Part shown: positions 43,301-54,050 of the stretch, piece after piece
How the letters are laid out: the number at the start of each line of letters is the position of its first letter
How positions within the stretch are numbered: position 1 is the stretch's first letter
Source: Eutypella sp. D-1
Taxonomy: Eukaryota > Ascomycota > Sordariomycetes > Xylariales > Diatrypaceae
Direction: 5' to 3'
NCBI GenBank assembly: GCA_023313575.1
Contig: JAJTTP010000003.1
Span: 620,001 to 684,000 of the forward strand
Length of the DNA stretch: 64,000 nt
Position numbers and translations under genes: made by a program
Notes under the pieces: model-generated
Told to the model about the DNA's origin: nothing
Databases searched by the model: none
The model's input: the letters and a program-made list of their open reading frames with translations, nothing else

Positions 43301-44381
43301 GCGTTACCTTTGAGCTTATGCATAACTCCGGAGACTATAGTCCGTTTCCTCTGGGGGTCCTCAGTAGCACCCTTTCTTCTGGGTATGGGCACACGGAACG
43401 CCTCCTGGTTAGAATGTCTATAGGTGATGTTTTCCTCTCCACAAACCAGGACACCACTAGGACCATCGTTGCCACCAGGAACTTGAAATAGCGTCGAAGA
43501 AGTAGGGTCGACGGGCTCATGCCATCTCCTGACAACATGATTTAACCCGAGATCCAGCTCGTAGTACACCAGCTGGGTCTCGACCTCCTGCAGAGCTTGG
43601 CCTGATGGATCTTGATCAGCCTCAGTATAATCGACCTCCAAGGCCGCGAATACAGGATTTGCGTAACCAACATCCAGGGCCACCATGGAGAGAACTATAG
43701 TGCCCGGCTTATGCGCTTCTAGCGGTGAAGAGATGGTAAGCTCCGCCTGAGCATTTCTGTTCAAGACGTAGACAAGCTTGTTCTTCTCGATGGAGGCAAT
43801 CAAGCAAGCTCTGCCTTTAGGGTCGCAAGCCAGGTACTGGCCTGGGATTACTCTTCGCACCCCAGATTTTCCAAAAGTCTCGAGTTTTTGCTGCTTGAAA
43901 CGATTTTGCTGGGGGTTATACTCGAGGATGGCGATTCGTCCGGAGTCAGTAGCGAGGATAATGTAGTCTAATAGAAGATGGCCATTAGCTTATATTCAGA
44001 ATTATCAGGTGATGATCAGGGGAAATGAGCACCGCACCATGTTTCAAGGTGGGATAGACCGGAAGACTTCTAGCGACGCAGCTTCAAAAAAAATCACTAA
44101 GTGAAGCTTCAGAAAATGGAGGTGAGTATAGACTTACCCTTGCTGCTTCCCGCGAGACGAAATGCTGCGATTGACCTTATGATGCCGAAGATATCATGAG
44201 ATAATAAAGTCATGACCTTGGCCTGGGACGGGTCAGGTCGCAGTAAGGTAAGACGCGAGCCTGAGGCTGTGATGATCTGCTGCTCCTTGGTGCCGGAGAA
44301 CTGACCCAAAATAGCTTGGGTCATGGAAGTCGGAGGCTGAATGGTCAGGGAATAAAGGAACATATTTGAAGTTGTCGCCAT
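40322..44381 (-). CDS. RSE1: Pre-mRNA-splicing factor RSE1 (SF3b subunit 3, SF3B3)
   Basis: Four exons (44381-44138, 43967-41888, 41701-40417, 40348-40322) join in phase to give 1211 residues, the family's usual length (human SF3B3 has 1217). The protein is the three-propeller scaffold of SF3b in U2 snRNP, needed to recognise the branch site. It opens [18 protein letters not shown] and shows [52 protein letters not shown], and later [17 protein letters not shown], the CPSF-A-type domain, and [15 protein letters not shown]. The last exon codes for only eight residues (DLRTRSAF), the conserved C-terminus, which shows that the 68-bp final intron is real. The third exon begins at IFSIEKLSD after a 186-bp intron, rather long for this genome; a different acceptor there cannot be fully excluded. 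The start was chosen at the second in-frame Met, where family homology begins. Confidence 0.96.
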
Positions 44382-45173
44382 CTTTGCGATAGGTGGTGCG
44401 CAGTTGACCTGCGCTGCGCTTCCCTTGCTTCCTTCGAGTGGTTTTGAGAATTTGCCTTGACGGAACAGTGATATTAAAATCAATTGTACCTAGGTAGTGT
44501 GTGTAAACGTGCGTGCGCGCGCGACGCGATGGCGGAAGTGAATTTCTTTCGGGATCAAATATACATTAGGTGAAAATTATAAACAGGTATGTGAATCAGG
44601 CGCAGCCTGTCACAAGACCTATAAAGCTGTTTTTTGTTCCAAGGTTTGTTTTCTCTTGCCAGCGTGAACTGTTAAAGTGTCAAATTTTGAGTATGAAGCT
44701 GTTTAAGTGTTGAGAGGTCTCACCTTAAATCGCTATACCTAAGTATACTCTAGAGGGCACAGAGGATGGAAGGAAGCTATGAGAAATTTTGTTTTTGATT
44801 GGAAGAAGCTTCGAATTAAGGCTCCACTAGATGCAGACGACACCGAGCATAGATAAATTGATAACAACCCCAGGGCCGTTTATAACACAGGCTTCATTCC
44901 TCTCATATCTCTTTTTAATCATACATGTATGCATCTAACCGGCTAAAAGCAGCTGGCTGGGGCCCCGCCATATGATATAATAATGTACATACTAATTGGC
45001 CTGGATACTCTACTTAGGTAGGTACCTTGAAAATGGTTCGAGATTTAGATATCTTTAAGCCGAAGCTCAATAATAATTACTTCCCCAATACCAGTGGACA
45101 AAACCAAGACCTTTCTCATAACATCCCCGCGCAAGCAAAGCAACCGCATCAAGGTTGTTTGAGGACGCCAAAA
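44382..45173. promoter_or_regulatory. Divergent promoter region of RSE1 and MSS51
   Basis: This 792-bp spacer between two divergent housekeeping starts includes a GT/GC alternating stretch near 44500-44526 (coding side of RSE1 leader). The MSS51 frame is open from an ATG at 45027, within this spacer. No separate gene is seen. Confidence 0.5.
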
Positions 45174-46739
45174 ATGGAGCCCTCAATGCGCCTAGCAGCC
45201 TCCAGGGTCTGTAGGAATTGCCTACAGTCAACAGCAAGGACAACAACATCTTCTCGTGCGCACATTGGCAGATCTGTCTCGACCATAGCGGGGGGCTCGC
45301 GATCAGGACATAAACAGCCTGTACAACCCAGATCGAAGATATCATGCGACACGAAACGAAATCTGTCACTATTTGGACGACAACAGCCCAAGGAATCTTC
45401 CCAAAGTGAACCTGTGCAGTTCGGGGCAGCAGGCTTACCTTCCAAGGAACCCTCCGGCACCCCCGTCCTCCGACCCGACGATCTCTTCCACTCCTTCACG
45501 AACTCGCCTATTCCTGAGATCAGCCGTCGCGCCGCTTTCATAAGACAGCATGCCTACTGCCCCCACCCGGACCACCGACCTACCCGCCTGCCAGCGAACG
45601 AAGCTGATGCCCATGCCCACGCCCACGCGAAAACGGGGAATCGGCCGCCGGCGCATGTTGACTTCGAGTGCCCCGATTGCGGCGTTCCTGTGTACTGCAG
45701 CAAGGAACACTGGGCAGACAACTACGAGGCCCACTTGGAAATATGTGACACCTTGAGGCAGATCAACGAGGACGACCACGACCTGCGCTCCGGCCGGTTC
45801 TTCCCCGAATTCGAATATGCGGGGCCCCAGATGGACGAAGCCCCCGTAAACATGTTGAATTGGGACACCTTCCTCTATACAAGGGAGTTCGAGGCTATCA
45901 ATGATGATCGAAGCATGCGGCAAGTTACCAGGCTACTTACTTACCCCATGACGATCGGAAGTATCATCCATGAATTGAGTCCCTATAACATCCGAAAGGG
46001 GGGCAGATTAACCCCAGAGGGGCTGAAGAGTCTAAGTGCCCTGAGGTACACTCTACACCCGCCCAAGTTAGGTGGTGACATCGACATCAAGGGATTGAAG
46101 CCGGAAGCTCCGCCGGTCAGGATATTCGTCCTGGGGGCTCGTGCGGAATCTTCGCTCCCTCGGAACGTCTGGGTACAGCTAGCCCACCTGTTTCCCAGGG
46201 GGAAGTTCCACCTCGTCTTCATTGGGCCGGAGAGCATGGCCAACCGTGACGACGAGTTCCCCTTGCCACCGCGGACTCCGTCGAACCCCTTCGGTGCCAT
46301 CGTCGAGGACCGGGTCTGGCCGACGATGAAAATCAGCACGATTGTGGATTACTACCACACGTTGCACAAGACCGGGCATTTCTACCCCTACGACCCCTAT
46401 TTCGACTGCTTCGTCATGTTCCACCCCGGTCTGGGCCACCCGGCCAGCTCCCACGAGTGGTCGGAGACGGTGCCGCTGCTCCTCGAGACGAAGGCGCCCA
46501 TCATAGTGACGGGCTACACCCAGTACGACATGGAGCGGGACATCGAGTGGGTACGGAAGACGTGCCGCGGCGAGTTCGACATGCTCATGGAGCCCGGGGA
46601 GAACTTGTTCAGGAGCCTGCGGTGGGACCTGAATGACCTCGACCCACAGGACATCAGCTGCGGCAATTGGGGAGTGTGGGCTTTCCGAGGGAAGAGGTAC
46701 GTTGCGATTTCGCTCTTCGCTCCTGGCGACAAGGAGTAA
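45174..46739 (+). CDS. MSS51: MSS51-type mitochondrial translational activator (MYND-like zinc finger)
   Basis: A single exon encodes 521 residues from the Met at 45174. Yeast Mss51 activates translation of the COX1 mRNA and chaperones Cox1 in the mitochondrial matrix. The first 45 residues (MEPSMRLAASRVCRNCLQ and on, rich in Arg, Ser and Thr) form a likely presequence. The mitochondrial MYND-type zinc finger spans about 127-191, with Cys129, a His-rich loop, Cys166, Cys169, Cys175 and Cys191 (AYCPHPDH; FECPDCGVPVYCSKEHW; HLEIC). The Cys-Pro pairs at 129 and 166 are possible heme-regulatory motifs as described for yeast Mss51. The C-terminal domain has FVLGARAESSLPRNVW, DCFVMFHPGLGHPASSHEW and PIIVTGYTQYDMERD, typical of fungal members. 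The frame extends 49 codons upstream to 45027, but the presequence-like Met is the better start. It is divergent from RSE1. Confidence 0.92.
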   Translation: MEPSMRLAASRVCRNCLQSTARTTTSSRAHIGRSVSTIAGGSRSGHKQPVQPRSKISCDTKRNLSLFGRQQPKESSQSEPVQFGAAGLPSKEPSGTPVLRPDDLFHSFTNSPIPEISRRAAFIRQHAYCPHPDHRPTRLPANEADAHAHAHAKTGNRPPAHVDFECPDCGVPVYCSKEHWADNYEAHLEICDTLRQINEDDHDLRSGRFFPEFEYAGPQMDEAPVNMLNWDTFLYTREFEAINDDRSMRQVTRLLTYPMTIGSIIHELSPYNIRKGGRLTPEGLKSLSALRYTLHPPKLGGDIDIKGLKPEAPPVRIFVLGARAESSLPRNVWVQLAHLFPRGKFHLVFIGPESMANRDDEFPLPPRTPSNPFGAIVEDRVWPTMKISTIVDYYHTLHKTGHFYPYDPYFDCFVMFHPGLGHPASSHEWSETVPLLLETKAPIIVTGYTQYDMERDIEWVRKTCRGEFDMLMEPGENLFRSLRWDLNDLDPQDISCGNWGVWAFRGKRYVAISLFAPGDKE

Positions 46740-48070
46740 ATAGTGTCGACCATCTACTGACTACAATCATAGGTACGAGACGATGCGTAAAGATGTAGAA
46801 TAAGTGGTGTCGCAGCTGCACCCATAGGCCAGGCCGCCACCATTTCTCACGGCCTAGGAAGCAGTGATATTGAGTCAGTGTATAAGATGAAATGTATATA
46901 AAAAACGTATAAGTCGATACTACTCTATGATGCATGGGAGAATCGAGAACGCGGAAAGCATATGTGACTCGATGCCTTTCGTATGATTACCTGTTTTTAC
47001 CTGTCTCATACCGTATAGGAGGTGTGCTAAGCTCTCGGGGCTTACTTACCTAATAGGCGGGCGCCCATAGGAAGTCGAGCGGTATGAGGCTCAAAATAGC
47101 TTAAAAGAAGTGACTGAGACATCAGGGAACAGCGGGTAGCCTTGCAAAGGGACACAACATGAAGGTGTCGCCAAGCACCAAGTACCAAGCAGGCACAACT
47201 TATAATAAGCCTATAGTACTTTACTGTGTGCTCTGTACATACATGTATGTGGTGAAGTATGTGTTTTATACAGCTAGCGCAGCTACCTGTGTACTTACGC
47301 AGCCCTATGTATTCCTAGAGCTGGTACCTACGGGCTGGCCGGAGCACTTATATACTTACTCGTATGTATACCTACATACATGCAGGTGCTGCAGGCAAAA
47401 CATCCCTGTATGATACGCCTCTCGTACCTACCTAGCCTAAGTACCCTAGGTACTTATTAGTTACTGCCTACGGGCTTGTATCTATGGGTACAGCGCGCTG
47501 CAGTGAATTTGGCACCTGCAGCGAGTACATAGCACTTAGCCTGGGACTTGACTGGCCTGATAGTGGCGTCCTCACTTGGGCCTTTAAACAACGACATCTC
47601 TCATCTTCAACACAGCTTGCCACATAGCCACAAACACCTTGAACGCGTTTTGGCGTCCGATAAAATATCAACCGAAACGGGGAAGAGCCGGATTTGCTCG
47701 ACAGCGCAATCTAGAGGGGTTTGACAGCGGCGGTTTGCATAACGAGCAGGCCTGGCAGTAAATTCCAGATTACTTATGTTTAATGTTCGTTCGCTAGAGC
47801 CCCGAACAACATAACACCGGCACAAGACGACGACGACCGGAATAGCGGCCAGCCTCATCTCGCATACAGAGTGGTCGCAACGTCAATCTAGACAACCAAC
47901 CGGTGGGTCCTGAAGCGACCAGGCAGGCCAACTCCAAAGGATCGAAATTATCTTAAGCTCATGCCTAACCTGAGCGGTGTCGTCCAGCTCAGTCATTACT
48001 GTTGCTATTAATAGGCCTGCCTGCCTCTGTCTGGCCTGCTTCTTGGGCCTCCCCGTGGTCCACTCTTGTC
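46740..48070. other. Intergenic region upstream of the PXA gene
   Basis: This 1.33-kb spacer has TAC/GTA-rich stretches at 47200-47470, including copies of CCTAGGTAC. The PXA promoter must lie at the right. The frame of the PXA gene is open back to an ATG at 48002. No other gene is seen. Confidence 0.5.
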
Positions 48071-51000
48071 ATGAGTCCTGCTGCGCCTGGCCCCTCATCA
48101 ACGCAGCTGCCGCAACAGGCGCCGCAACACAAACAGGCGCCGCAACCGCAACCTCAGCGCCGTAGTGCGCGTTCTGCAGCGGCCGACTTCCTCTCAGATA
48201 GGGCCACCGCGGCTCTGATCCGCCGGACCCTATGTGCCCAGCAGCTGGCCCCCGGGGATCGAACCAGAAACACCCCGGCCCCCATCCATGACTTATTACC
48301 CCCTCTGACCAGCCGCAACGACGTCGATCTCCAGCTCTATGCGCTGATCTCTATCGTCATAAGAGAATATGTCCAGGCCTGGTATACTAAGATAACGCCG
48401 GATGAGACCTTCGTTGCCGAGATTGTACAGATCATTGCCCACTGTACCCGTGCTTTGGAACAGAGGCTCCGCAAGGTTGACCTGGAAAGTTTTTTGCTTG
48501 ATGAGCTGCCTGAGTTACTGGATGTCCATGTTCGAGGTTTGTCACATGAACGCTGCCCCTCGTATGCTGTGATAGTCCGACGCTGACCCTGTCACCTTGT
48601 TTTCACCAGCCTACCGCGCGTCCAAGGCTTCCGCGGTCCGGCCTCCAATTGAAGCTAATCACCGCGAGATCTACCATTCAATATGGCCGCTGCCCGCCAT
48701 GTCGCCCATCCCCAGGCCTGAAGACCCCAAGAGTCTCCAGAGCCAGGCAGACAGCGAAAGGGCTTACCGTCAGCTCTTAGTACAGGGCGTGCTGGCTATA
48801 CTACTGCCAACCGAGGATCTAGAAAACACATGTTTAACTGCCCTGGTCGGAGAGATTCTCTCTGAGCTTGTTATTGGGAATCTTCTCGCTAATAGGATCT
48901 CCCAACCTTGGCTACTATGGGAGATCTTCATTATACTCACCAAGTTAGCTCATAAACGAGATGCCACGGATTCGTCTGGCACCTATACTACTCAGGCAGG
49001 TTCCTCTAATCATGAAATGGCCCATCACACTAGCAAAAAGCGCGGTTGGTCTGTCCATCAAGTATTCTGGTCCATCGTGCAGTGGGGCTTCCTTGCAGTC
49101 CACTTGATCCGCGGTCTCATCGGCGCCTTCGTGTTGTCGAGATCATTACCCCCAAGATCAAGCCCTTCCTCCCGTCGAGTGGATTCTGTTGGACCGAGTT
49201 ACACCGAGAAGTTAGACGATCCACTCCCACATTCCGAGACACGGCAAGAGCCAGTGAAGGTCCCCATCGTCGACTTTCATCTATGGCCTTGCTTGGCGAA
49301 TCTTCTTGAAATAGACGTCCGCATGCCTTGGCTGACCGGTGCCTTGTCCATTGCACAATGGGGTGCGATGAGAGGGCCTGGACAGCTTGCAGGGTTCAAC
49401 GGGCGTCTTGATCGGTAAGCCAATAACTTTCCTGGTATCTCATCTTGTTAGAACTATCCCGTCGTCACGCCGCATACACCAAAAGTCACTGGACCTGGCA
49501 TTCACCCAATCAGGCTCCAAAAGAGCGAAGTCCATTTCACGAGTGTGAAAGTTAATTATTATTATCCCATCCACTGTTCCATATCCGTTATCGTTGATGG
49601 CATGACGCCAACTATCTGGTGTGATACCTACCTACCTAGGTAGGTAGAAGGGACTTTGACCCCATGTCTACAAATGTTTCTTATCACAGCTGTTATACGG
49701 CCGTGTCTCGGGGTTCATTCTCAAGCGGACAGCCACATGCCGCCAACGTTTCCCGTCTGTCAACTGTCGACGCTTCAGAATCAGACGCCGTTTTCGCTAC
49801 CATTCTGATCCATGGCCATTGGCCAATGAACGGGAGACCCTGGTGCCTCTTCGTCCGATTGCACGATAGGCAGCGCGGGGCTGACAGTCCTGACCACCCG
49901 GATGCCTTCTTTACGCGCCCGACCTGGATCCAGCAGGGATTATCACCCGTCGATCCAGGATTAGATCTGACAATTTGGCTTTAGCCACGCACCCCTGGTG
50001 CGACTCTATGAAGCCAAGAGAACCTCTTGGCTCCTCCCCTTCGCTTCGTACCGCTGCATGGTCTGCCGCGTTGCTCCCGTGCGCAGCCTGCACGCAACCT
50101 TACTACCTACTACCACCTTGGTCAGAACTTGGATTCCCCATGACGCCGGATCTTCGCTGGGCGTGGGCTGCATTGCATGCTCCAAGTCCCCTGCCATGTC
50201 AGCACGCACTCGTTCTGTCAACAACGGTGCAGTTGGGTATCAATTGATTCGGGCCAGACGAAACCTTGGATAGGGACCTATTCGTTTTCTCATGATTCAT
50301 TTCCAAGACCGGGAGGCCCGGGGCACAAGCTCCCGAGGGCTGCTGCACGGCGCAGGTCGGGATGCCATTGAAGCTCCGATGAGAGCATCTCTCGCCGACC
50401 AGCCAACCAACCACCCTGGCTATTGGCGCCCAATCGCGATTGATCGGCCACGCCAGGCTTTGGGGACACTGTCACCCTCCACAAGAAAGTTTACCACTCA
50501 TTCCTGCCCGTCTTGATCGGACAACTCAGGGGCCATCTCACGTCGTATGCATGCTCTATAATCACACCCCCTGCGAGGGCTTTATGCGTCCCCCGCAAAT
50601 CGGCCGGGCCTCGCCAAAGCCTCACGATCATAGGGTCGTCTCATTCCTGATGAAGACTCTGAGCTGTTTCTTTGCCACGCCCATAGTCTGTTGCCAACCC
50701 GGCGCCTAATGCCTGTTACTGCCGCAGAACGAGGCTCCCAGGGCAATCCTGGACCCCAAAGGCACCGCGCGTTTTAACCTATCCTACGCTATGTCTCGTC
50801 AGATGCTGTGGAACGTCACCCACCCCTTCCTCCACATAAGCGATATCAGAACTGCCATGAGAGAACCTCTCCGCCCCCCTCCCCCCGCCCCCAAAATCTT
50901 TCCCCCAAGATTGTCACCGTTACCCCCACGCATGCCCATTTCTAAGCCAACAATAATGCGATATGTTATGGAATAACAACTGACGGGTTGTATAGGCTCC

Positions 51001-51869
51001 TCTCGCACTACCTTCATACCCGTATTCTAGATCCCGCTCACCTTCCCCCACTTCTTCGCTCAATCCGCGGCGCCGTCTTCCCAAACAACGCCCCAGGAGC
51101 CCCTGGACTTGTACCCCCCTCATCCGATGAGGAACTAGCCGCCCTGCGTCGCAAGTGCGCTAGGGCGTTTTTGGCGCTTGTGCCGAAGGGGGTGGGCAGG
51201 TTATACTATGGTAGCAGCAGTGGCGCATGGCCCTGGGCCGCCGCCGTACCGGCCGGGAGCAACAAGCACAGCAGAAGCAACAGCAGAAGCAGAAGCAGCC
51301 ACAACAGTGAGGCAAGCACCAACGTGCGGTTCGGACCGCCCGCGAACAGCGAGAGTAGTAACACCGGTCGCAACGTGAGCGATGCCAGGAAGGAGGAAGG
51401 ACCATGCGACCCTAACCCGACCCTTACCCCTACCCCGACCCCTACCACCTCCAGGGACAAGCGTCCCGGCGCTCAGGAGCAGAGGGAGGGCGTAGATCCA
51501 AATACCACCTCTGCTCCATCCGTAATTCGTAAGCAGCACGGTCATGAGCCAGTGGTAGCGCAGACCGGTGAGCGACCTGTCGCCGAGACCGGCGACAAGA
51601 GCAGAAGCAACAAAATTAAAGATTATGCAGCCGAGCCGCGCGACGCCATGGACGGGAAGGAAGTGGAGGTGGCGGTGGCAGTAGGTGAGGGGAATGAAGA
51701 AGACGAGAGAGTCCTGGCGGAGATCGAGGAGGGCGTCTTCGACGTCTTCTCCGACCCCTACTGCAATAAGCATCTCGTGTACGGGATCCTCGAGCTAGTC
51801 CTCGTCCGCCTCATGCCTGAACTCGCCGAGAGGGGAGTCCTCGAGCTGTGGGAGGAGCGGCTGAGCTGA
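48071..51869 (+). CDS. PXA-domain protein (sorting-nexin-associated)
   Basis: Three exons (48071-48536, 48610-49414, 50996-51869) give 714 residues. The PXA domain spans exons 1 and 2: RNDVDLQLYALISIVIREYVQAWYTKITPDETFVAEIVQIIAHC, then EDLENTCLTALVGEILSELVIGNLL and QPWLLWEIF. PXA proteins associate with sorting nexins and endosomal or vacuolar membranes. Two hydrophobic stretches flank WSVHQVFWSIVQWGFLAVHLIRGL. Exon 3 restores the family's RLLSHYLHTRILDP-LPPLLRSIRGAVFPNN and the C-terminal VFDVFSDPYCNKHLVYGILELVLVRLMPEL. Between them a low-complexity insert of about 160 residues (Ser/Asn/Arg, then Pro/Thr and Glu) interrupts the expected continuity. The second intron is about 1.58 kb, far longer than any other in the window, yet donor, acceptor and phase agree and the protein homology runs straight across. 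A two-gene model is the alternative. Confidence 0.82.
49415..50995 (+). other. Unusually long intron (or inserted DNA) in the PXA gene
   Basis: It begins GTAAGC and ends TATAG. The interval contains only short open frames, none recognisable. Near its left end is a palindromic CCTACCTAGGTAGG-type stretch (about 49627-49648), and a C-rich run lies at 50872-50905. I found no clear terminal inverted repeats or target-site duplication by eye. Confidence 0.65.
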
Positions 51870-52418
51870 ATCTAGCCTTGCCTTTATCTGTGCCTATGTG
51901 TATATCTGTCTTTCTGGTTCTGATTTCCGATTCCCTTTTCTCAGAGCGAGGCAGGCAAGGCAGTATGGTATAGTGCATCTTGTCTGCTGGGTGATAGTTA
52001 GATACCCCATCACGGTTCTTAAACTACGTAGTAGGTAGGCAGTCTAATAAAGTGCCAATCTGTTGTTGGTAGTACCATATACCTAAATACATCACAATGT
52101 ATGCATGCATGTTATACACTGGGTAAAACCTTAAGACGGAGTGAAACTTGGGGTTTTCTGTTCTTTTTTTTCTTTTCTGGCCTAGAAAAAGTTCAAGCAG
52201 AGCGCCGCCCAGGATGCGAAATAGAAAAAGGAATAATCGGCTGACACCCTTCTGTCTTTGTTTTTTCACACTCTCCTCGTCACCCCATGATTGCTCTGGC
52301 TCGCTTGTTCTTCCAGCTCCCGCAAGGCTGATTTACAGTCAGGCCAGTCTGTTCCGTCACCAAACACAAAAAAGAATCCGAATTACATCCCTCCACTGAC
52401 CAGTCCATCCAATCCAAC

Positions 52419-52470
52419 CCAAGTCCCAAGTCCCAAGTCCATCGATCCATCCATCCGTCCATCCGTCCAT
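52419..52470. repeat. Short tandem repeats AAGTCCC and CCATCCGT
   Basis: Two adjoining tandem arrays: three AAGTCCC units, followed by several CCAT/CCGT tetranucleotide units. Confidence 0.88.
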
Positions 52471-52901
52471 ACCTAGAAGTAGGTAATTGAAATCCCGTTG
52501 TTGGTGTCAGGGGCGACCAGCCCACAAAAGTATAAGGTTAGAGAACACGAAAAAGACAAAGGGGGAAAAAACCGAATCGATAATGTTGAACAAACAGGGG
52601 AGTTCGGTTGATCGCGCGAACTTCAAAGGCCAAGCCTGTAACGCCGGGTACGACGAGGTAACCCCTATATCCTTACACCCACCTAAACTCGCCTCAACTA
52701 CCGACAACCGACTGAACCCATTTACCCATCTATCATCCACAACTACGCCGCCGGGGGCAGGTTGCGAGGATGGGACAGATGTATGGCTAGATAGGCTGAG
52801 TAAAAATAGACAGAACGAAGAACAACAGACAGACAGTTAAATTCCCAATTGTTGATGATCCAGGGTTTTGCAACCCCAACGCTTATTCTTTTTTTTTCAC
52901 C

Positions 52902-52922
52902 TCTCTTCTCTTCTCTTCTCTT
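52902..52922. repeat. (TTCTC)n pentanucleotide repeat
   Basis: Four near-perfect pentanucleotide units in a pyrimidine-rich tract. Confidence 0.88.
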
Positions 52923-54050
52923 CCCCCACCCCCTTTTCCCCTAACCCCTAACCCCGGCGTGTCCATCTCACTCCTCTCTACCCTGCCGTCTTCTCCTCAA
53001 CCTATACTATTATCCTTGTTTCATAGTCCTCGCTGTACATCAGGTGAGAAGATAGGAAGGTACGACAGCAAGGTAGTTGTAGTGAGAAATGAATGAAAGG
53101 GGGGATGAACCGATGGACATGGGTCGTAGGTACACACACATATATATATCGTATATACTCTCCGCACATATTAAACTAAACCGGGGATAAACAAATCCAT
53201 GCAGACGGATAAAATAAGGGGCAGGAATCAATCAGCAAGATCTCTCACGAGTAGAAAGAAATATTGAAATCAAGGTTAAAATAACAATAAAAAATCAGGC
53301 AATGGTCCTTGCGGCCGGTTGGGTGTTAAGAATTGGTTTGTTGTCCGCGTGAGCGTCCGGGAAAAATGAAGTCTTTACGATGAGTTATTTTTTTGCCAAG
53401 TAATTGCAAAACATGTCAAAAACAAGCAAATATAATGACAAGGAAGTGGGGGAAATAAATGAGAACAAGAAGGATACACGAGAAATATAATAACAAGATT
53501 TGGACAGCGGCTGGTGTTTTGCTGAAGTATTCCTGTGAGGAGGGGGGTATCGTATCTGCGATCGTGTGATGCTGCATATAGATAAGGGTCAGGAGCCAGG
53601 GGAGAAGAGAGCATTCTTGCATTTTCCCCTCTCCCCCCCCCCTCTTTCCCTGGGTCTGCAAGTTGCGCGCGTGGGCGGCTGGTACATGTTGCAGTAACGT
53701 ATGTATGTTTTTTTATGGTTAAGGATGGATGGACGGGTGGTTTCGTGAGAAGTCCGTATTCTAAGAAGTTGATCGTAGATCCAGCCGCGGTCCTAATAGA
53801 CACGCGGTGAAGGTGTTTTGTATAAGTATATATATAACATGGCGACGAGACGGGATTCGTTGGAGGTCGTGCGAGGCTTGTCGCGAGGCCTCTGAGGAAA
53901 GGTATCCGCCGTGAAGCAGCGCGCAATCGGTGAGGATGGAGGAAATGGCTTCGTCGATAAATACTGCCTCGGCGCGGCAATCGTAATTCCTGCTATCGAG
54001 CGAGGTCCAGTATTGCCCGCAAATAGAGCGTGCAACTCGGGGCACCATAT

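Larger units (their letters stand above)
51870..54050. other. Convergent intergenic region with simple repeats
   Basis: This 2.2-kb spacer carries the 3' flanks of the PXA and CENP-B-type genes. It has AAGTCCC and CCATCCGT repeats (52419-52470), a TTCTC repeat (52902-52922), and a short telomere-like stretch CCCCTAACCCCTAACCCC (52939-52956). No gene is supported. Confidence 0.5.

Noticed and set aside
48245..48275. B-box-like GGTTCGATCCCCGG on the minus strand, suggesting a tRNA
   Set aside because: No cloverleaf, A box or anticodon arm can be formed around it, and it lies inside a conserved exon of the PXA gene.
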